This document shows, piece by piece, positions 1-5,673 of a stretch of 11,357 nucleotides of DNA. The position numbers and the translations under genes were made by a program. Under the pieces are notes generated by a model. The model did not search any database and was not told the DNA's origin. It worked only from the letters and a program-made list of their open reading frames with translations. Within the stretch, counting starts at the first letter, position 1. Each line of letters opens with the position of its first letter. This stretch comes from Paracoccaceae bacterium (GTDB taxonomy: Bacteria; Pseudomonadota; Alphaproteobacteria; Rhodobacterales; Rhodobacteraceae), in assembly GCA_007120685.1 (NCBI GenBank), contig SKNG01000015.1, positions 1 to 11,357 on the forward strand, written 5' to 3'.

Positions 1-341
1 GCCATGGCGATAACGGTCAGCGCGTTGGGCATGTCCTTGGCGGTCAGCGTGGTGCCCTCCAGCGGATCGAGCGCGATATCCACCGCCGGTCCGTGGCCGG
101 TGCCCACCTCCTCGCCGATGAACAGCATCGGCGCCTCGTCGCGCTCGCCTTCGCCAATCACCACAACGCCCTGAATATCCAGCATGTTCAATTGCATGCG
201 CATCGCGTTGACGGCGGCCTGATCGGCTGCCTTCTCGTCGCCGCGCCCCACGAAATCGGCCGAGGCCAGCGCCGCTGCCTCCGACACCCGGGCCAGCCCC
301 AGCGAAAGAAGGCGGTCGTGAAATTCAGGTGTGCTGGCCAT
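1..341 (-). CDS. glpX: Class II fructose-1,6-bisphosphatase GlpX, N-terminal part (cut by window edge)
   Basis: The first 113 codons are present; the rest lies beyond the left edge. GlpX hydrolyses fructose-1,6-bisphosphate to fructose-6-phosphate in the cytosol (gluconeogenesis; also the Calvin cycle in autotrophic relatives) and belongs to the lithium-sensitive, metal-dependent phosphatase superfamily. Visible family motifs are GEGERDEAPML at about residues 63-73 and DPLEGTTLTAK at 92-102, the metal- and phosphate-binding signature of this class. The ATG at 341 is supported by an AAGGGA ribosome site about 7 bases upstream. A candidate promoter lies just upstream, so the gene may be transcribed on its own although it follows hom and a kinase gene on the same strand. 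From memory, hom-glpX is a common gene order in Rhodobacterales. The identification is firm despite truncation. Confidence 0.95.
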   Translation of the reverse strand, partial: MASTPEFHDRLLSLGLARVSEAAALASADFVGRGDEKAADQAAVNAMRMQLNMLDIQGVVVIGEGERDEAPMLFIGEEVGTGHGPAVDIALDPLEGTTLTAKDMPNALTVIAM

Positions 342-373
342 GGGAAATCCCTTCAAGAAGCGGTCTGGCCGCC

Positions 374-402
374 CTTCTAGCCAATCGCGCCGCGCCCGCC
401 AA
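374..402 (-). promoter_or_regulatory. Candidate sigma70-type promoter of glpX
   Basis: On the minus strand, TTGGCG (397-402) and TAGAAG (374-379) are separated by 17 bases. Each matches 4 of 6 positions of the -35 and -10 consensus. Transcription would begin near 366, giving a leader of about 25 bases that contains the AAGGGA ribosome site. This was found by eye only. Confidence 0.45.
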
Positions 403-440
403 GCCGCCGTGTCACCCGGAAAGGCGAAAACCCCGCCCCG

Positions 441-460
441 TCATCTTGCCCCAAATACTC
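441..460 (-). other. Intergenic motif of the GAGTATTT...AGATGA type
   Basis: On the minus strand this reads GAGTATTT, then GGGGCA, then AGATGA, between the kinase stop and the glpX promoter. It resembles a short intergenic motif that I recall as frequent in Rhodobacteraceae genomes, often near gene ends; its function is unknown to me. It has no inverted repeat of its own. There is a single copy in this window. Confidence 0.3.
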
Positions 461-490
461 AAGCAACGGCAAAGCCCGCCAGCCGGTCGG

Positions 491-509
491 GTGCGGGGGA
501 ACGCCGCAC
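491..509 (-). terminator. Short hairpin right after the kinase stop codon
   Basis: GTGCGG (491-496) and CCGCAC (504-509) form a perfect 6-bp stem with a 7-base loop, touching the TGA of the kinase gene. No T-tract follows in either direction, so this is at best a weak terminator or an mRNA 3'-end stabilising structure. Confidence 0.3.
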
Positions 510-1598
510 TCAGCCGCCGGCTTGCGCAGGCTCGGCCAGCAGCGCGGCAATCAGGTCCTCGGCCGGTGCGGTGGCCTCGGCCCGGCCATGGTGCAGCGCG
601 TGCAGCATCGCCACCATCGGCGCGCCTGGGTCCAGGGCGGCCAGCCGCCTGTGCCAGCCGGGATCGGCCAGATCGGCCGCGCTGACGCTGACGCCGGCGC
701 CGACGGGTGCGGGCCTCCATTTTTCCCAGTCCACCACCCGAAGCAGGTCGAAATCCATCTCCCGCCCGCGCCTCGGCGTCACCACATTGGTCGGCTTCAG
801 GTCACGGTGCAGGGGGAACTGCGGCATTGCCTCAGCGCGGACTGCCAGCGTTGGCAGACGCTTGGCCAGCGCCTCGGTCTGGCCTGAGGCGACCCCGGCG
901 CGGGCGGCCAGGCTACGCAGCCGTTCCGGGTCGAACAGCGCCTTGTGTTCGTGCCGCACGGGCGCGCGCAGCGAGGGCGGCAGCCGCACCTGCCAGTGCA
1001 GCGCCCGCAGCCGGTCCAGCACCGCGCGCTGGCGCCTGGGCAGCATGTAATCGCCGGCGTGTTCATAAAGCATGACCAGACAATCCGGCTCTTCGCTGTG
1101 CCCCAGCAGGCGCGGAGCCCGCAGCGCCTCGGGCGTCACGGCATCGAAAAGCGCGATCTCGCGCGCGACATGGCGCGCGCGGGTCCTTGGCAGCACCTTC
1201 TCGAACAAAGCCATCGGCGCCCCGGTGGCCCGGTCGCGCCCGCGCAGGCGCAGACAGCACAGCGCGATGAACCCATGGGGCACCGGCTCGATGCTCTCCA
1301 GAACGAAATCGGGCATCAGCGCCGCCAGCCGCCGCCTCACCGCCTCGGGGGCGCTGAGGGCGGCGAGGCTGGCGCGCTCGGGAAGGGCGACGCAGAAGGC
1401 GACATGCGCCTGGGCCCAATGCATGCCGCTGCCATCGAGATAGGCGGCATGGCGGCGATAGAAGGCCAGCGCCTCGGCCCAGCGCTTGGCGCTCATCAAC
1501 CTGCCCAGCGTCAGTTCCGGCGCTTCGGCCGCCTCTGCCGGCCCGGGCGCGGTGTCGCCCCCGGGCCGCATGCCAGCCCTGCGCCACCGGAAGACCAA
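510..1598 (-). CDS. Protein-kinase-like (APH-type) phosphotransferase, substrate unknown
   Basis: A 362-residue protein with the core of the aminoglycoside-phosphotransferase/protein-kinase-like fold. FEKVLPRTR (132-140) offers Lys134 as the likely ATP-binding lysine, and Glu147 may be its partner. HRDLKPTN (264-271) is the catalytic loop with Asp266 and Asn271, and VVDWEKW (288-294) supplies the metal-binding Asp290, as in APH proteins (iDWe) rather than the DFG of Ser/Thr kinases. Residues 26-60 are helical and precede the fold. The chosen TTG start at 1598 lies 5 bases past the hom stop and has an AGGAGG site within the hom 3' end; an in-frame ATG at 1571 (residue 10) is the alternative. 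It is probably cotranscribed with hom. It may phosphorylate a small metabolite or sugar, or be a protein kinase. The fold is well supported; the substrate cannot be read from the sequence. Confidence 0.75.
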   Translation of the reverse strand: MVFRWRRAGMRPGGDTAPGPAEAAEAPELTLGRLMSAKRWAEALAFYRRHAAYLDGSGMHWAQAHVAFCVALPERASLAALSAPEAVRRRLAALMPDFVLESIEPVPHGFIALCCLRLRGRDRATGAPMALFEKVLPRTRARHVAREIALFDAVTPEALRAPRLLGHSEEPDCLVMLYEHAGDYMLPRRQRAVLDRLRALHWQVRLPPSLRAPVRHEHKALFDPERLRSLAARAGVASGQTEALAKRLPTLAVRAEAMPQFPLHRDLKPTNVVTPRRGREMDFDLLRVVDWEKWRPAPVGAGVSVSAADLADPGWHRRLAALDPGAPMVAMLHALHHGRAEATAPAEDLIAALLAEPAQAGG

Positions 1599-1603
1599 CG
1601 GCC

Positions 1604-2908
1604 TCAGACCTCCTCGATACGCATCGCCACCGGCTCGCCGACCAGCACGCCGGTTTCGGCAAAGCCGTCCAGCGCCACGCGGATATCGTCGCTCGATGCC
1701 TTGTGGGTGACGATCAGCACCGGCGCATGGGCGTCGTCATGGCCATACTGCCGCATCCGGTCGATGGAGATGCCGGCCTCGCCCAGCACCGTGGCGATCT
1801 TGGCCAGCGCGCCGGGCTTGTCCAGCAGCACCATGCGCAGATACCAGGGCGCGGCGGCGCTGACGGCGGCGGGTGGCGCCGGCACCAGGCTGGCGGCGGG
1901 CTGGCCGAAGACCGGCAGCCGCAGCCCGCGGGCGATATCGACCACATCGCCCATCACCGCGCTGGCCGTCGGCCCTTCGCCGGCGCCGGCGCCGCGCAAG
2001 ACCAGCTGGCCCAACGCATCGCCCTCGATCACCACCATGTTGGTGCCGCCGTCCAGTTGCGCCAGCGGATGCGTCTCGGGCACCAGACAGGGGGTCATGC
2101 GCTGTTCCAGCCCGCGCCCGGTCATCTGCGCCACGCCCAGCAGCTTGATCGCAAAGCCCATGTCGCGCGCCAGCCTGATGTCCTGGATCGACACCGCGCC
2201 GATCCCCTGCAGCTCGATCGCGTCGAAATCCACCCGGCAGCCGAAGGCCAGCGCGGCCAGCAGCGCCAGCTTGTGCGCGGCATCGATCCCGCCAACGTCC
2301 AGTTCCGGGTCGGCCTCCAGATAGCCCAGTTGCCGGGCTTCCTCGAACACCGTCTCATAGGGCAGGCCGGCGCTTTCCATCCGCGTCAGGATATAGTTGC
2401 AGGTGCCGTTCATAACCCCCATCACACGGCGCATGGCATTGCCCGCCAGACCCTCGCCCAGCGCCTTGATGACCGGAATGCCGCCGGCCACCGCGGCTTC
2501 GAAGCGCAGGCTCCGGCCCGCGCCCTCGGCGGCTTCGGCCAGCGCCTGACCGTGGCGGGCCAAGAGCGCCTTGTTGGCCGTGACCACATCCTTGCCGGCG
2601 GCCAGCGCGGCCTCGACGGTGGCCTTGGCCGGGCCGTTCTCGCCGCCGATCAGTTCGATCACCAGATCGACGTCGTCGCGCCGGGCCAGCGCCACCGGGT
2701 CGTCCTCCCAGCCATAGGCCGAGATATCGGCCGAGCGGTTCTTGTGGCGCGAAGACGCGCAGACGGCGGCAATCTCGATCGGCCGGCCGGCGCGGCGGGC
2801 CAATAGCGGGCCATGTCGCTGCACGATCTTCACCACGCCGATGCCCACGGTGCCCAGACCGGCGATTCCCAGACGCAGCGGCGGGGCAGGGGAGGGCGAG
2901 GATGGCAT
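1604..2908 (-). CDS. hom: Homoserine dehydrogenase with C-terminal ACT domain
   Basis: Catalyses NAD(P)H-dependent reduction of aspartate-4-semialdehyde to homoserine, the branch point to threonine and methionine. The 434-residue protein has the usual length of the monofunctional bacterial enzyme. It shows the Rossmann motif GIAGLGTVG (14-22), TANKALLA (110-117), NGTCNYIL (167-174), and the full family signature from about 191 to 213 (A-x3-GYLEADPELDVGG-x4-K). A C-terminal ACT domain starts near 353 (DKPGALAKIATVLGEAGIS), which normally gives threonine feedback control. The ATG at 2908 is preferred over the GTG at 2917 because GGAG lies 8 bases before the ATG while the GTG has no properly spaced site. 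The kinase gene starts 5 bases after its stop, so the two are likely in one transcript. Confidence 0.96.
   Translation of the reverse strand: MPSSPSPAPPLRLGIAGLGTVGIGVVKIVQRHGPLLARRAGRPIEIAAVCASSRHKNRSADISAYGWEDDPVALARRDDVDLVIELIGGENGPAKATVEAALAAGKDVVTANKALLARHGQALAEAAEGAGRSLRFEAAVAGGIPVIKALGEGLAGNAMRRVMGVMNGTCNYILTRMESAGLPYETVFEEARQLGYLEADPELDVGGIDAAHKLALLAALAFGCRVDFDAIELQGIGAVSIQDIRLARDMGFAIKLLGVAQMTGRGLEQRMTPCLVPETHPLAQLDGGTNMVVIEGDALGQLVLRGAGAGEGPTASAVMGDVVDIARGLRLPVFGQPAASLVPAPPAAVSAAAPWYLRMVLLDKPGALAKIATVLGEAGISIDRMRQYGHDDAHAPVLIVTHKASSDDIRVALDGFAETGVLVGEPVAMRIEEV
1608..1614 (-). promoter_or_regulatory. Ribosome-binding site favouring the TTG start of the kinase gene
   Basis: AGGAGGT on the minus strand sits inside the last codons of hom, 9 bases before the TTG at 1598. 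It is the best Shine-Dalgarno match near this gene and is the reason to prefer TTG over the downstream ATG at 1571. Part of it may simply reflect the Glu-Glu-Val codons ending hom. Confidence 0.45.
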
Positions 2909-2916
2909 GCGGGACA

Positions 2917-2920
2917 CTCC
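2917..2920 (-). promoter_or_regulatory. Ribosome-binding site choosing the hom start
   Basis: GGAG on the minus strand with an 8-base gap to the ATG at 2908. It overlaps the alternative GTG codon at 2917, which would leave that GTG without a usable site. Confidence 0.5.
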
Positions 2921-2963
2921 GGCTGGCAGCGCCGGGCAACGGGGCCGGGCGCGGGACTGGCCC

Positions 2964-2992
2964 CTGTTAATGCCCCGGGCGGCGGGTGTGAA
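2964..2992 (-). promoter_or_regulatory. Candidate sigma70-type promoter of hom
   Basis: On the minus strand TTCACA (2987-2992; 5 of 6 to consensus) and TAACAG (2964-2969; 3 of 6) are 17 bases apart, about 55 bases before the hom ATG. The same TTCACA hexamer with a 17-base spacer occurs in the candidate lipoprotein promoter. This was read by eye only. Confidence 0.4.
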
Positions 2993-3002
2993 GCGGTTTT
3001 CC

Positions 3003-3030
3003 CCCGCCCCGCAACCGGTTGCCGGGCGGG
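3003..3030 (-). terminator. 28-base near-perfect inverted repeat after the lipoprotein gene
   Basis: The two 14-base arms (3003-3016 and 3017-3030) are complementary at 13 of 14 positions, centred on CCGG. It begins 10 bases after the lipoprotein stop and lies upstream of the hom promoter. On the minus strand it is followed by GGGAAAA, not by a T-tract, so it is not a classical intrinsic terminator. It may be a Rho-assisted end, an RNA-protecting hairpin, or a dyad site for a DNA-binding protein. Confidence 0.4.
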
Positions 3031-3040
3031 TGGCGGGCGG

Positions 3041-3358
3041 TCAGTCCACGTCCCCCTCGGCGGCTGCCTGGCGGGCGCGCAGCGCCTCGGCGCGGGCGGC
3101 CAGGGGGGCATCGGCCGCAACCGGCACCGGCGCGTCCCGGCGCAACGCCGCCGCCCGGGCGCGCAGGGCACTGCCGCGTGCCTCCAGCGTCTGCTGGGTG
3201 GGATCGGTGGCGGAAACGGGCCGGGCGGGGTCTGGCGCGGTCAGGGCGGCGATTTCCGGCCCGGTCAGCAGGCGCGGCGGCTCGACGCCGGAGTGCGCGC
3301 CGCAACCCGAAAGCAGCGCCAGCGCAAGAAACGCCATGAACCCGGCCCGACCCGACAT
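3041..3358 (-). CDS. Small predicted lipoprotein of unknown function
   Basis: A 105-residue protein. The N-terminus has a charged start (Arg4), a hydrophobic stretch FMAFLALALL (7-16) and a lipobox LSGC with the lipidated cysteine at position 19, so it should be exported and anchored by signal peptidase II processing. The mature part is rich in Ala, Arg and Pro. It contains two similar helical segments (LEARGSALRARAAALRR and LAARAEALRARQAAAE) near the C-terminus that could form short amphipathic or coiled helices. The ATG at 3358 is chosen because it gives a normal signal-peptide length; its ribosome site is poor. A TTG at 3427 would add 23 residues and lies just after the candidate promoter. 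I recognise no family. It lies upstream of hom but each seems to have its own promoter. Confidence 0.65.
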   Translation of the reverse strand: MSGRAGFMAFLALALLSGCGAHSGVEPPRLLTGPEIAALTAPDPARPVSATDPTQQTLEARGSALRARAAALRRDAPVPVAADAPLAARAEALRARQAAAEGDVD

Positions 3359-3448
3359 CGCCGGGGCATCGGGCAGAGAAGGGAGCGCGAGGGCAGAAAC
3401 GCGTGGCACGCGGGTTTCTTTCGGCAAGGGGGCGCAAGCTGCGCATGC

Positions 3449-3477
3449 AGCCTAACCGCTTGCAGGGCCGCTGTGAA
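3449..3477 (-). promoter_or_regulatory. Candidate promoter of the lipoprotein gene
   Basis: On the minus strand TTCACA (3472-3477) and TAGGCT (3449-3454) are spaced by 17 bases; the -10 is preceded by T, giving TTAGGCT. Transcription would start near 3442, giving a leader of about 84 bases to the ATG at 3358 or about 15 bases to the TTG at 3427. This is the clearest promoter in the divergent region. The rutE side shows nothing comparable. Confidence 0.45.
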
Positions 3478-3530
3478 GCGGGTGGCGCGGCGCCGTTACG
3501 GCGCGGGTTCCTGCCGGTGGCGGGTGGAAA

Positions 3531-3544
3531 TCCCGGCACCGGGA
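3531..3544. repeat. Perfect 6+6 inverted repeat upstream of rutE
   Basis: TCCCGG-CA-CCGGGA ends 36 bases before the rutE ATG, in the region where a promoter or operator would be expected. It could be an operator or a leader hairpin, or chance in GC-rich DNA. I see no convincing -35/-10 pair for rutE in the 222-base divergent gap 3359-3580. Confidence 0.3.
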
Positions 3545-3570
3545 CCGATATGAGGGGGGAAGCAAAGAAC

Positions 3571-3575
3571 AGGAG
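3571..3575 (+). promoter_or_regulatory. Ribosome-binding site of rutE
   Basis: AGGAG followed by a 5-base gap and the ATG at 3581. This is the strongest start signal of the plus-strand pair and fixes the rutE start. Confidence 0.6.
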
Positions 3576-3580
3576 CAATC

Positions 3581-4192
3581 ATGAACCTGCCGCACACACC
3601 CTTTCCCGGTGCGCTGGACAGCCGGGCGCTGGCCCGCCTGTTTACCGAGGCGCGCACGCACAACGCCTGGCGCGACAAGCCGATCCCGGCCGATACCGAG
3701 CGCGCGCTCTACGATCTGATGTGCATGGGGCCGACCTCGGCCAATTGCTCGCCGGCGCGGTTTGTCTTCGTCAGCACGCCGCAGGGCAAGGAACGGCTGC
3801 GCCCGGCGATGTCGAAGGGCAATCTGGACAAGACCATGGCCGCGCCGCTGACCGTGATCGTGGCCCATGATCCAAAGTTCTACGACCGTCTGCCAGAGCT
3901 TTTCCCGCATACCGACGCGCGGTCCTGGTTCACCGGGTCCGAGGCTGCGGCGCAGGAGAACGCCTTTCGCAACGGCACGCTGCAGGGCGCCTATCTGATC
4001 CTGGCGGCGCGCGCGCTGGGGCTGGATTGCGGGCCGATGTCGGGGTTCGACAAGGGCAAGGTGACCGAGACCTTCCTGGCTGAAGAAGGCTGGGAGCCGA
4101 ATTTCCTGGTCAACATCGGCTACGGCGACCCCGAAAAGCTGTTCGACCGGCTGCCGCGGCTGGATTTCGACGATGCCTGCCGGATTGTCTGA
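3581..4192 (+). CDS. rutE: Nitroreductase-family malonic semialdehyde reductase RutE
   Basis: An FMN-dependent nitroreductase-fold enzyme. RutE reduces 3-oxopropanoate (malonic semialdehyde), the toxic product of uracil breakdown by the Rut pathway, to 3-hydroxypropionate. The 203 residues align along their length with E. coli RutE as I recall it: RTHN (25-28), GPTSANCSPAR (50-60), ERLRPA (71-76), FPHTDARSWF (108-117), GPMSGFD (151-157) and NIGYGD (178-183). The SANCSPAR segment is the flavin-phosphate binding region of this subfamily. The stop lies 20 bases inside rutF, so the two genes are translated as a pair. Neither rutA-D nor rutG is adjacent. It could serve another source of malonic semialdehyde, such as beta-alanine breakdown. 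Confidence 0.9.
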   Translation: MNLPHTPFPGALDSRALARLFTEARTHNAWRDKPIPADTERALYDLMCMGPTSANCSPARFVFVSTPQGKERLRPAMSKGNLDKTMAAPLTVIVAHDPKFYDRLPELFPHTDARSWFTGSEAAAQENAFRNGTLQGAYLILAARALGLDCGPMSGFDKGKVTETFLAEEGWEPNFLVNIGYGDPEKLFDRLPRLDFDDACRIV

Positions 4193-4724
4193 TCCGGTGG
4201 CGCCGGCGCCGGGCGCCGCCCTGCCGGCGATCGATGCCGAGAGCTTCCGGCAGGGCATGGCCTGGCTGGCCGGGGCGGTGAATATCGTCACGGCTGCCGG
4301 CGTCGATGGGCCGGCGGGTTTTACCGCGACGGCCGTCTGCAGCGTCTCGGCCGAGCCGCCGATCCTGCTGGTCTGCCTGAACACCGGTTCCAGCGCGGCA
4401 CCGGCCTTTGCCCGGGCCGAGGTGCTGTGCGTCAACACATTGGCTGCAGGGCAGGCCGATCTGGGCCAGCATTTCGGCGCCAAGGTGCCGATGGCCAGCC
4501 GCTTTGCCAGGGGCCAGTGGCGTGCGGGCGACACCGGCGCACCAGTGCTGGACGGGGCGCTGGTGGCCTTCGAGGCGCGCATCAAGGAAGTGCAGCGCAT
4601 GGGCACGCATGACGTCATGTTCTGCGAGGTGGTGGTCGTGCATCAAGGTGCTGCGGAAGAGGGGCCGAGCGTCTACTGGAACCGCTGCTATCACGCGTTG
4701 ACCGGGTCGGACGCGCCGGGCTGA
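4173..4724 (+). CDS. rutF: RutF-like NADH:FMN reductase
   Basis: A 183-residue member of the flavin reductase-like (split-barrel) family. In E. coli, RutF regenerates reduced FMN for the ring-opening monooxygenase RutA. Motifs shared with RutF are GFTATAVCSVS (49-59), LLVCLN (65-70), LCVNTL (85-90), FGAKVPM (101-107), GTHDVMFCE (144-152) and YHAL (173-176). It carries an N-terminal extension of about 20 residues, rich in Ala and Pro, compared with E. coli RutF. The ATG at 4173 overlaps rutE by 20 bases and lacks a good ribosome site, consistent with translational coupling; TTG 4185 or GTG 4197 are possible later starts. Without rutA next to it the reduced flavin may serve RutE-linked chemistry or a distant monooxygenase. 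Confidence 0.87.
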   Translation: MPAGLSDPVAPAPGAALPAIDAESFRQGMAWLAGAVNIVTAAGVDGPAGFTATAVCSVSAEPPILLVCLNTGSSAAPAFARAEVLCVNTLAAGQADLGQHFGAKVPMASRFARGQWRAGDTGAPVLDGALVAFEARIKEVQRMGTHDVMFCEVVVVHQGAAEEGPSVYWNRCYHALTGSDAPG

Positions 4725-4839
4725 CCGGCAGCCGTGGGTCCGCGCTGCGGTCCGGGACGGTCTTGTCTGGCGCTGCGATGTCGAACCGGGCCGGGTTGCG
4801 CAGTGTCCATTTCGTTCCATCGCGGTGGCCGCCACGGGA

Positions 4840-4861
4840 AACGCGCCTTCTAAGGCGCGTT
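4840..4861 (-). terminator. Intrinsic terminator of the dpr operon (minus direction)
   Basis: AACGCGCCTT and AAGGCGCGTT form a perfect 10-bp inverted repeat around a 2-base centre. Read on the minus strand the stem ends in GTTT, giving a short T-tract, 71 bases after the dprE2 stop. It is therefore the likely end of the minus-strand operon. Confidence 0.65.
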
Positions 4862-4865
4862 CCAG

Positions 4866-4887
4866 CGGGCTTTCGAAAGCCCGTTTT
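4866..4887 (+). terminator. Intrinsic terminator of rutEF (plus direction)
   Basis: A perfect 18-base palindrome, CGGGCTTTC-GAAAGCCCG (4866-4883), is followed on the plus strand by TTTT (4884-4887). It lies about 140 bases after the rutF stop. Together with the adjacent hairpin it insulates two convergent transcription units. Confidence 0.75.
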
Positions 4888-4932
4888 CCGGCGGTCACCG
4901 GGGGTTTGTGGTGTAACGCGATTGCCTTGGCA

Positions 4933-5673
4933 CTACAGCCTGGTTCGCTTGAACAGCGGTTCGGGCAGGGCGCGGATCACCGCCATGATCAGACGCCAGA
5001 TCGGCCGCACCCAGACCACATCGCGCCCGCGCTGAAGGGCGCGATGGATCGCCTCGGCCACTTCCTCTGGCTGGGCGGTCAGGCGGGGGGACAGGTCCAT
5101 GCCCTCGGTCATGCGCGTGGCCACGAAGCCAGGCAACACGGTGATGACCCGCACGCCGGTGCCGTTCAGGCGGTTGCGCAGCCCCGACAGCCAGGCGGTG
5201 AACCCGGCCTTGGCGGCGCCATAGACATAGTTGGACGCCCGCCCCCGTTCGCCCCCGACCGATGAGATGCCGATCAGCGTGCCGGACCCCCGCGCGGCAA
5301 AGCGTTCGGCCAGCGCGCCGAGGGTCAGCGCCGGGCCTTCCATATTGGCGCGGATCACCAGGGCGGCGGCCTGCGGATCGCGCTGGCTTTCCGCCTGATC
5401 GCCCATCGCCCCCACGGCGCAAAGCGCCACCGCCGGAAGTTCATCAAGACTGTCAAGAAAGCTGTCTATACCGTTGATTTCAAGCGTGTCGTAGTCATGA
5501 CAGCTTGCCTTTACCCCGTGCCGGGCGGTCAGGTCGTCGGCATCGGCCTGCAGCGTGTCGGCGCCGCCGCGCGCGGCCAGCATGACGGGGTGGCCGGCGC
5601 GCGCGAAGCGCCGCGCGCAGGCCCGCGCGATGTCCGACCGCGCGCCGAGGATCAGGACGGCACCCGCGCTCAT
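4933..5673 (-). CDS. DprE2-like short-chain dehydrogenase (2-keto-erythro-pentofuranose reductase)
   Basis: A 246-residue SDR enzyme. DprE2 reduces polyprenyl-phosphoryl-2-keto-D-erythro-pentofuranose, made by DprE1, to polyprenyl-phosphoryl-D-arabinofuranose using NAD(P)H. Visible features are the cofactor-binding GARSDIA (10-16, the GxxSDIA form typical of DprE2), Asn110, the catalytic ISSVGGERGRASNYVYGAAK (136-155) with Ser138, Tyr151 and Lys155, and VLPGFVATRM (179-188). The C-terminal part (PIWRLIMAVIRALPEPLFKR) is an amphipathic or hydrophobic helix as expected for a membrane-associated enzyme with a lipid-linked substrate. Its ATG overlaps the dprE1 stop by 4 bases (ATGA). It is the last gene of the operon and is followed by a terminator. 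SDRs are numerous, so the specific role rests on motif form plus the dprE1 neighbour. Confidence 0.83.
   Translation of the reverse strand: MSAGAVLILGARSDIARACARRFARAGHPVMLAARGGADTLQADADDLTARHGVKASCHDYDTLEINGIDSFLDSLDELPAVALCAVGAMGDQAESQRDPQAAALVIRANMEGPALTLGALAERFAARGSGTLIGISSVGGERGRASNYVYGAAKAGFTAWLSGLRNRLNGTGVRVITVLPGFVATRMTEGMDLSPRLTAQPEEVAEAIHRALQRGRDVVWVRPIWRLIMAVIRALPEPLFKRTRL

Noticed and set aside
945..2324. Long plus-strand open frame opposite the kinase gene and hom
   Set aside because: It is antisense to two clearly recognised genes, its translation is rich in Arg, Gln, His and Pro with no family motif, and such frames are expected by chance opposite GC-rich coding DNA.
3452..4618. 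Minus-strand open frame of about 388 codons opposite rutE and rutF
   Set aside because: Both rutE and rutF on the plus strand match known proteins over their length, so the reverse frame is a shadow.
4725..4839. Possible small gene or RNA between rutF and the double terminator
   Set aside because: No start with a ribosome site, no conserved-looking peptide and no clear promoter; only a minor GTGGC-C-GCCAC dyad is seen.
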